A DNA stretch of 6,110 nt, taken from assembly GCA_030637805.1 (NCBI GenBank), contig DAOWFV010000082.1, positions 1-6,110 of the forward strand, read 5' to 3'. The first letter of the stretch is position 1, and every line of letters begins with the position of its first letter. The position numbers and the translations under genes are program-made. This document shows positions 1-4,226 of the stretch, piece after piece. The stretch comes from Acidobacteriota bacterium (GTDB lineage Bacteria > Acidobacteriota > Thermoanaerobaculia > Thermoanaerobaculales > Sulfomarinibacteraceae). Below the pieces are notes generated by a model, which was not told the origin of the DNA, ran no database searches, and saw nothing but the letters and a program-made list of their open reading frames with translations.

Positions 1-476
1 CACGACTGCCCGTCGACCTCGAGCCGCCAGGGCTCGTCGAGACGCAGGTGGTAGCGGTAGGTCACCGGCACCCGGATCTCGGTGAAGGTGGTGCCGAGAG
101 GGATCAGGTCCCAGGCTACCCGCAGCTCCTCGCTTCGGGTGAAGGCCTCCACCGCGTTGAACGCCGCCAGCTCGAGCCGGATGGCGCTGTCCGGCGCCAG
201 GCTTGGGATTGCGGCGACAAAGGTCTCGGTGATGGTGCCGGTCTTGAAGGCCGCGGCGATGCCGGCGGCGCCCTCCCCGAGCTCGCGGACGGCCTTGACG
301 GCGGCGCGCCCCCCCTCGCCGGCGGTCCGCCCTAATTGCAGGACCGCGAGGTAGGCGACGAGGGCAAGCGCCAACACGACCGCCGGCCAGCGCAAAGCGT
401 GCAACAGCTCCAGCGCTCTGGAGGGATTCTGCTGTCGGGCGCCGTCAGGGGCGGGGGGATTCCTGTCGTCGGTCAT
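1..476 (-). CDS. Membrane-anchored protein of unknown function (N-terminal 158 residues, cut by window edge)
   Basis: I do not recognise this gene with confidence. Reading the minus strand from ATG (476-474) gives 158 codons with no stop up to the window edge. Residues 1-29 are a polar, proline-rich cytoplasmic-looking segment. Residues 30-49 form one hydrophobic helix (WPAVVLALALVAYLAVLQLG). An Ala/Gly/Glu-rich helical stretch follows (about 50-80), then an alternating region with beta-strand character (FTEIRVPVTYRYHLRL, 131-146). This order suggests a single-pass protein with an extracytoplasmic domain. It vaguely recalls membrane-anchored DUF4230-like proteins, but that is only an impression. 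The frame has protein-like composition and ends its 5' side neatly in the gap before the divergent gene at 592. The ribosome binding site is weak (AGG about 12 nt upstream). The C-terminus lies outside the window. Confidence 0.72.
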   Translation of the reverse strand, partial: MTDDRNPPAPDGARQQNPSRALELLHALRWPAVVLALALVAYLAVLQLGRTAGEGGRAAVKAVRELGEGAAGIAAAFKTGTITETFVAAIPSLAPDSAIRLELAAFNAVEAFTRSEELRVAWDLIPLGTTFTEIRVPVTYRYHLRLDEPWRLEVDGQS

Positions 477-483
477 TGTCAGC

Positions 484-512
484 ACGCTACCTGTTCCGGT
501 AGGTCGCCGCAA
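484..512 (-). promoter_or_regulatory. Weak candidate promoter for the minus-strand gene
   Basis: On the minus strand, TTGCGG (512-507) and TAGCGT (489-484) are separated by 17 bp, with the -10-like box 7 nt before the ATG at 476. Each hexamer matches the sigma-70 consensus at only 3 of 6 positions, so this is tentative. If real, the transcript would have almost no leader. A short inverted repeat CTACC/GGTAG (487-491/498-502) overlaps this region and could be an operator, but it may equally be chance. Confidence 0.2.
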
Positions 513-578
513 GGTCGAGCAACCCTGGGGCGAGCGGCGGCATCTCAGCTTGTGTGAACGGAATTTCGAAAACCGGAA

Positions 579-584
579 AAGGAG
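579..584 (+). promoter_or_regulatory. Ribosome binding site deciding the start at 592
   Basis: AAGGAG lies 7 nt before ATG 592. It favours this start over the in-frame TTG at 550, which lacks a comparable site. Confidence 0.75.
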
Positions 585-591
585 AGCGGTC

Positions 592-1362
592 ATGAGAGCA
601 TTTTCGAGACCAGTCGTTTTGATGTGTGCCCTGCTGTTGGTGGCGGGGTGGGGATCCGCGGATGAGCGGTTCAGCGAGGTCTTCGACCAGACCTTCGAGC
701 TTGGTCCGGGCGGAACGGTCGCCCTCGACAACATCAACGGTGATGTCAGCGTCGAGGTCTGGGAGCGAGCGGAGGTTCACGTCTACGCTATCAAGTCGGC
801 CAGCTCCCAGGAGCTGCTCGATCGGCTGGAGATCGACGTCGACGCCGGCCGTTCGGCGGTTCGTATCGACACGCGCTATCCGTCAACTCGCGATTATCAG
901 AGCGAAGGGCGCTCGCACATGAAGGTCGAGTACACCCTGAGAGTTCCTCGGCAGGTGGCCGTCGACGAAATAGAGCTGGTGAATGGGAATCTGACCGTGA
1001 TTGGCGTCGAAGGCGGGGTTCATGCCGAATGCGTGAACGGGACCATAGTGGTCCGTGAGAGCGCGGGTGACGCAAGCCTGTCGACGGTCAACGGCGGCAT
1101 CGAGCTCTACGCAGGCCGGCTTGGCGCTGGTGATGAGGTAGAGCTGGAATCGGTCAATGGTTCGGTGGACCTCTTCCTGAGTGGGTCAGCCGGTGCCGAG
1201 ATTCGGGCCGAGTCGGTCAACGGTCGCATCCACAACGACTTCGGGCTCGAGGTCCACAAGGGCAAGTACGTCGGCTCGGACCTCCAGGGGACCGTCGGCG
1301 GCGGCGGCGCGCAGGTCGAGATCGAGACGGTCAACGGCAAGATCGCGGTGCTCGGCTGGTAG
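592..1362 (+). CDS. Exported DUF4097-family beta-repeat protein
   Basis: This 256-residue protein is probably exported. Residues 1-23 form a signal peptide: Arg2 and Arg6, then the hydrophobic run PVVLMCALLLVAG and a likely cut after GSA. The mature part resembles the DUF4097 (putative adhesin-like) family, a right-handed beta-helix-like fold of unknown biochemical role. Its hallmark is an NG turn that recurs seven times: ING at 48, then VNG at 130, 148, 166, 188, 209 and 247, each followed by a residue or two and a hydrophobic strand. Such turns are expected once per coil. ATG 592 is chosen because AAGGAG (579-584) sits 7 nt upstream and the signal peptide begins there. An in-frame TTG at 550 would add a charged, signal-disrupting extension. 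The gene appears monocistronic: it is divergent from the gene ending at 476 and followed by a strong hairpin. Function in this organism is unknown; relatives often sit near envelope-stress or membrane genes. Confidence 0.88.
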   Translation: MRAFSRPVVLMCALLLVAGWGSADERFSEVFDQTFELGPGGTVALDNINGDVSVEVWERAEVHVYAIKSASSQELLDRLEIDVDAGRSAVRIDTRYPSTRDYQSEGRSHMKVEYTLRVPRQVAVDEIELVNGNLTVIGVEGGVHAECVNGTIVVRESAGDASLSTVNGGIELYAGRLGAGDEVELESVNGSVDLFLSGSAGAEIRAESVNGRIHNDFGLEVHKGKYVGSDLQGTVGGGGAQVEIETVNGKIAVLGW

Positions 1363-1370
1363 ACCCAATG

Positions 1371-1402
1371 CGGGGGGACGCGGCGGTGGCCGCGTCCCCC
1401 CG
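1371..1402 (+). terminator. Strong GC hairpin, probable terminator of the DUF4097 gene
   Basis: A perfect 14-bp inverted repeat (1371-1384 with 1389-1402) closes a 4-nt GGTG loop, starting 9 nt after the stop codon at 1362. The stem is almost all G-C. The downstream tract (GCTTGATCTT) is only moderately T-rich, so it is not a textbook intrinsic terminator. It may act as a weak terminator or as a 3'-end stabiliser. The position, just before a new promoter, supports transcript separation. Confidence 0.7.
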
Positions 1403-1404
1403 GC

Positions 1405-1432
1405 TTGATCTTCGGCGCGCAGCGGTTAGAAT
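1405..1432 (+). promoter_or_regulatory. Sigma-70-like promoter giving a near-leaderless Rid transcript
   Basis: TTGATC (1405-1410, 4 of 6 consensus bases) and TAGAAT (1427-1432, 5 of 6) are spaced by 16 bp. The -10 box ends 8 nt before GTG 1441, so the predicted transcription start at about 1438-1441 falls on or next to the start codon. No Shine-Dalgarno sequence precedes that GTG, which fits leaderless initiation. The promoter starts 3 bp after the terminator hairpin. Confidence 0.5.
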
Positions 1433-1440
1433 GAGCCATC

Positions 1441-1848
1441 GTGCAGGATAAGGGCAACGCTGGAAAGACGCGGCACTTTCGATCCGCATCGGCCTACGAG
1501 GACCTAGTGGGTTTCTCTCGTGCGGTGCGTCGCGGCTCACGGATCGCCGTCTCCGGGACTGCGCCACTCGACGAGGAAGGCGAGACGGTGGTCGGCGACG
1601 CCTACGAGCAGGCGAAGCGCTGCCTGGAGATCATTCTCGCGGCGGTCGAGGGTCTCGGGGGTACCATCGACGACATCGTGCGGACCAGGATCTACGTGAT
1701 CGATGCCTCCGATTGGGATGCCGTAGGTCGCGCCCACGGTGAGTTCTTCCGTGAAACCTACCCCGCGGCGACCATGGTCGTGGTGAAGGGGCTTCTCGAT
1801 CCCCGCTGGCGGGTGGAGATCGAGGCCGAGGCCGAGGTCCTGTCCTGA
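1441..1848 (+). CDS. Rid/YjgF/YER057c/UK114-family protein, non-canonical subgroup
   Basis: The protein has 135 residues, the usual length for this family of trimeric proteins. Archetypal RidA hydrolyses reactive enamine/imine intermediates from PLP enzymes. Family hallmarks are visible: FSRAVRRGSRIAVSGTAP (25-42), the helix with YEQAKRCLEIILAAVEGLGG (55-74), IDDIVRTRIYVIDASDWDAV (76-95), HGEFF (99-103) and the C-terminal strand WRVEIEAEA (123-131). At the position of the catalytic Arg105 of E. coli RidA (motif PARS), this protein has PAAT, with Ala110. This places it with Rid subgroups that lack the arginine, so deaminase activity should not be assumed. GTG 1441 is used because the upstream ATG at 1431 is out of frame and soon stops, and because a promoter lies just upstream. 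The next gene starts 8 nt after the stop, so the two are likely co-transcribed. Confidence 0.9.
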   Translation: MQDKGNAGKTRHFRSASAYEDLVGFSRAVRRGSRIAVSGTAPLDEEGETVVGDAYEQAKRCLEIILAAVEGLGGTIDDIVRTRIYVIDASDWDAVGRAHGEFFRETYPAATMVVVKGLLDPRWRVEIEAEAEVLS

Positions 1849-1856
1849 GGCTGGCG

Positions 1857-2363
1857 GTGCTGGCAATCGTCGCCTTCGCAATGACGGCAGACGCCCAGGA
1901 GACACGGCTGATGCCGTTCGAGATGCCGGACCAGTTCGAAAACCTCCATTCCGAGCGGGAGTTCGCAGGCAGGGTGGTGGTCTTTCTGGGCAGCGGCCGC
2001 AAGGGATCGAAGTTCAACGAGTCCTGGGGGAGGGCCTTGGCGGGGGAGCTGGCCGGCGCCGTACGCGATGGCGATCTCCAGATCGTCGGTTTTGCGCACC
2101 TCAGAGGGGTGCCGTCCTTCCTGAGCGGATCGGTGCGAAAGCGGTTTCCCCAGAAGCCCGAGGAATGGGCGTTGCTCGACTGGAAGGGCTTTTTCGCCCG
2201 CACCTACGGCCGGACGAAGGGAGCGGCAAACCTCTATGCCTTCGACCGCTCCGGTCGGCTGATACACCGCCTGGGGGTGCGTGAGGTGGACCGGAAGCAA
2301 CTGGACGACGTGGTGGCGACGCTGCACAAGGCGCTGGCGACCGGTGATGAAACCGAGCCGTAA
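1857..2363 (+). CDS. Small exported YtfJ-like thioredoxin-fold protein without cysteines
   Basis: The product has 168 residues from GTG 1857, which has GAGG (1847-1850) 6 nt upstream, overlapping the stop of the Rid gene. The N-terminus is a signal-like hydrophobic stretch ending ADA-QE (residues 2-15). Starting instead at CTG 1845 would give MRLAVLAIVAFAM, a better signal peptide with a positive charge, so the true start is uncertain. The body reads as a thioredoxin-like fold: GRVVVFLGS (38-46), the helix NESWGRALAGEL (54-65), a beta strand LQIVGFAHL (74-82), the segment VRKRFPQ then WALLDWKGFFARTYG (104-118), and a final ANLYAFDRSGRLIHRL (124-139) before the last helix. The order resembles periplasmic YtfJ proteins. 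There is no cysteine anywhere, so it cannot be a dithiol oxidoreductase. Its role is unknown; a structural or binding function is likely. Confidence 0.75.
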   Translation: MLAIVAFAMTADAQETRLMPFEMPDQFENLHSEREFAGRVVVFLGSGRKGSKFNESWGRALAGELAGAVRDGDLQIVGFAHLRGVPSFLSGSVRKRFPQKPEEWALLDWKGFFARTYGRTKGAANLYAFDRSGRLIHRLGVREVDRKQLDDVVATLHKALATGDETEP

Positions 2364-2385
2364 GCTAAAGATATAGCCTCCCGCG

Positions 2386-2394
2386 TGTTATACT
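2386..2394 (+). promoter_or_regulatory. Extended -10 promoter for the kinase operon
   Basis: TGTTATACT (2386-2394) contains the TGn extension followed by TATACT, which matches the -10 consensus at 5 of 6 positions. No good -35 hexamer lies 16-18 bp upstream, as is usual for extended -10 promoters. It begins 23 nt after the stop of the preceding gene. A start near 2401 would leave a leader of about 119 nt before ATG 2520. Confidence 0.5.
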
Positions 2395-2478
2395 CCGCCC
2401 ATCGAGGTGGATGAGTACCTCCTGAACAACTGCTTTCTCCCGGCGTGGGCGGCGGCGGAGGGGACAGGGGCCGGCCTT

Positions 2479-2494
2479 GGGCGAAGCTTCGCCC
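2479..2494 (+). repeat. Perfect 16-bp palindrome in the kinase mRNA leader
   Basis: GGGCGAAGCTTCGCCC is self-complementary. In RNA it would form a 6-bp stem with an AGCT loop, ending about 10 nt before the probable Shine-Dalgarno AGGA (2505-2508) of the kinase. It could be a protein-binding site or a structural element. The rest of the leader is G-rich with no other recognised feature. Confidence 0.45.
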
Positions 2495-2519
2495 GCTCTG
2501 CGGTAGGATTGGGCGGAAA

Positions 2520-4016
2520 ATGAACAATCTTCCCCGCCTCCTCCTCATTGACGAGAACTCCGGTGATCGTGAGCTCGCTTCCCTGGTGTTGGTGGGTCAG
2601 TTCGGGGATATCGAGATCGAGGCAGTGGGGACCGCCGCCGAGTTCAGCCGTGCACTTGCCGCCGGGCGATTCGGCCTGGTCATCACCGAAGCACATTTCT
2701 CATGGGGTGACGGCCTCGAGCTGATCAAGCTGGTGCGAGAGGTGCGGCCGGACTGTCCGGTGATTCTCTTCACTGCGGCCGGGGGAGAGGCGCTGTGGGG
2801 CGGGACCCTGCGTCTCACCGTCGACGGCTTTGTATCCAAGTCATCGGAGGGATACGTCGGTCTGCCTGCAGCCGTGCGTTCGGTGCTCTTCCGCAGCCGG
2901 AGGCGAGCGTTGGCGAGCTCGCGAGACGCGCCCTACCGCAGGCTCGTGGAGGGTTTACCGGTTGGCGTCTTCGTGGCCACCCTGGACGGTGAGATCCTCG
3001 AGGCCAACCCCGCCTTCGCAGGCATGCTCGGTCTCTCCGATCCCGAGGAGGTGGCGCGATCGAGCTTCCCGGGCTTTTTTGCGCAGCCGTCCGCCGCCGA
3101 CACCTGGAGATCGCAGATCGCTGCTTCGCGCAGCGTCGGCAACCTCGACGCTGAGATTCGGCGTGCTGACGGTGTCCTGATGTGGGTTCGCATCTCCTCG
3201 TGGGTGGTGGAGGACGCGGCATCCGGCGTTAGCCACATACAGGGAATCGTCGAGGAGACCGGGGAGTACCACCTGGCGCAGGAGGAGCTGGCAAAGCAGA
3301 CTCGCGCCCTTGCGCGCTCGAACGACGAGCTCGAGCAGTTCGCCTACGTCGTCTCCCACGATATGCAGCAGCCGTTGAGCCTGGTATCGAGCTATCTCGA
3401 GCTTCTTGGTGAGGCTTGCCGTGGGAAGCTCGAAGCTGAGGATCTCTCCTATCTCGAGCGGGCTATGGCCGGCGCCGTGCGCATGCAGGCAATGGTGGAC
3501 GCCGTCCTGGGGTACGCCCGCGTCGATGCCCGCGGTGGGGAGTTCGAACCGGTCGATCTCGAAGCCGTTCTGCTCGAGGTAGAGAGCAGGCTTCGGGAGG
3601 AGATAACCTCCGCCGAGGCGAAGATAACCCACGACCCGCTGCCGTCGGTTGCGGCGGACGAGGGGCAGATGGAGCAGCTGCTGCAGAACCTGATTTCCAA
3701 CGCCCTCAAGTTCGCCGGCGACCATCCACCACGGGTGCATCTGGCCGCGGAGGAACAGGAGAAGGAGTGGTTGGTTTCGGTGCGGGACGAGGGCGTCGGG
3801 CTCGACCCCAAGGCGGCCGATCGCATCTTCGTGATGTTTCAGCGCCTGCACACCGAAAAGGAGTATCCGGGGACGGGAATCGGCCTGGCGATCTGCAAAC
3901 GGATCGTGGAGCGGCACGGCGGCCGCATCTGGGTGGAGTCTCAACCGCAGCACGGCGCGACGTTTTGGTTTACGATGCCAAAGAGGCAGGATGATGATGA
4001 GGAGGGTAGTTCGTGA
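2520..4016 (+). CDS. Sensor histidine kinase: pseudo-receiver, PAS, HisKA, HATPase
   Basis: The 498-residue protein is soluble, with no membrane segment. Residues 5-125 form a receiver-like domain: acidic pair D11-E12, Thr85 and Lys107 are present, but the phospho-acceptor position is Glu57 (VITEAHFSWGDGLEL), not Asp. A PAS domain follows (about 139-250; GVFVATLDGEILEANPAF), then a short coiled linker. The HisKA domain (about 271-336) carries the phospho-accepting His280 in VVSHDMQQPLSLVSSYLELL, of the type found in bacteriophytochrome-like kinases. The HATPase domain (about 380-488) has the N box (N390, N394), DEGVG (423-427), IFVMFQRLH and GTGIGLAI (451-458), all intact. It should autophosphorylate and pass phosphate to a separate receiver, most simply that of the next gene. 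ATG 2520 is preferred; an in-frame GTG at 2445 would add a Gly/Arg-rich, non-domain extension read from the leader. Confidence 0.93.
   Translation: MNNLPRLLLIDENSGDRELASLVLVGQFGDIEIEAVGTAAEFSRALAAGRFGLVITEAHFSWGDGLELIKLVREVRPDCPVILFTAAGGEALWGGTLRLTVDGFVSKSSEGYVGLPAAVRSVLFRSRRRALASSRDAPYRRLVEGLPVGVFVATLDGEILEANPAFAGMLGLSDPEEVARSSFPGFFAQPSAADTWRSQIAASRSVGNLDAEIRRADGVLMWVRISSWVVEDAASGVSHIQGIVEETGEYHLAQEELAKQTRALARSNDELEQFAYVVSHDMQQPLSLVSSYLELLGEACRGKLEAEDLSYLERAMAGAVRMQAMVDAVLGYARVDARGGEFEPVDLEAVLLEVESRLREEITSAEAKITHDPLPSVAADEGQMEQLLQNLISNALKFAGDHPPRVHLAAEEQEKEWLVSVRDEGVGLDPKAADRIFVMFQRLHTEKEYPGTGIGLAICKRIVERHGGRIWVESQPQHGATFWFTMPKRQDDDEEGSS
3999..4006 (+). promoter_or_regulatory. Very strong Shine-Dalgarno sequence inside the kinase C-terminus
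   Basis: GAGGAGGG encodes part of the acidic tail of the kinase. It lies 6 nt before GTG 4013, which overlaps the kinase stop as GTGA. This is the classic arrangement for a translationally coupled downstream gene. The reading frame it opens now runs 74 codons through the inverted-repeat element and ends at 4235-4237, just inside the next gene. Confidence 0.4.
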
Positions 4017-4022
4017 GGATTC

Positions 4023-4216
4023 TGGTGTTAGCTCGCATATCTCACCGGGTTTTGTCGCGAGGGCGGCGATGCACCGCACCCCGCGGGGTTTTCGACCCGA
4101 GGGGGGCGGAGGCGTACTCGATAGTACGTCGAGCACACCGAGGCGAGAAAAAACCGCGGGGTGCGGTGCATCGCCGGCCGCAGCAGAAAGCTGGTGAGAT
4201 ATGCGGGCTAATACCA
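4023..4216. repeat. Long intergenic inverted repeat, MITE/REP-like palindromic element
   Basis: Almost the whole gap between the two signalling genes is one inverted repeat. Outer arms 4023-4048 and 4191-4216 (26 nt) match at 23 positions; the other three are G-T pairs that become G-U wobbles in plus-strand RNA. Inner arms 4064-4086 and 4154-4176 (23 nt) are perfect. The 15-16 nt between arms on each side also pair partly (GG/CC, TTT/AAA). TTTTC/GAAAA (4089-4093/4147-4151) continues inward, and the apex is a 6-bp hairpin, CGTACT-CGAT-AGTACG (4113-4128). No transposase is encoded. The structure fits a non-autonomous mobile palindrome. A GAGG duplication flanks it (4015-4018, 4218-4221). It begins 7 nt after the kinase stop and its foot touches the AAGAGGG ribosome binding site of the next gene (4216-4222). 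A structured RNA or processing site is the alternative. Confidence 0.85.
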
Positions 4217-4226
4217 AGAGGGCTGC

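Noticed and set aside
559..575. Imperfect palindrome CGG-AA-TTTCGAAA-A-CCG before the DUF4097 gene
   Set aside because: The arms are only 3 bp and offset by one base. Only the 8-bp core TTTCGAAA is symmetric, which is too short to call an operator without conservation.
1758..2327. Minus-strand frames opposite the Rid and YtfJ-like genes
   Set aside because: They are antisense to genes with good family matches, have low-complexity His/Arg/Pro composition and lack plausible start signals.
2411..2425. Four-codon minigene (ATG AGT ACC TCC TGA) after a GAGG in the kinase leader
   Set aside because: The spacing from GAGG to ATG is only 3 nt and such short frames are common by chance.
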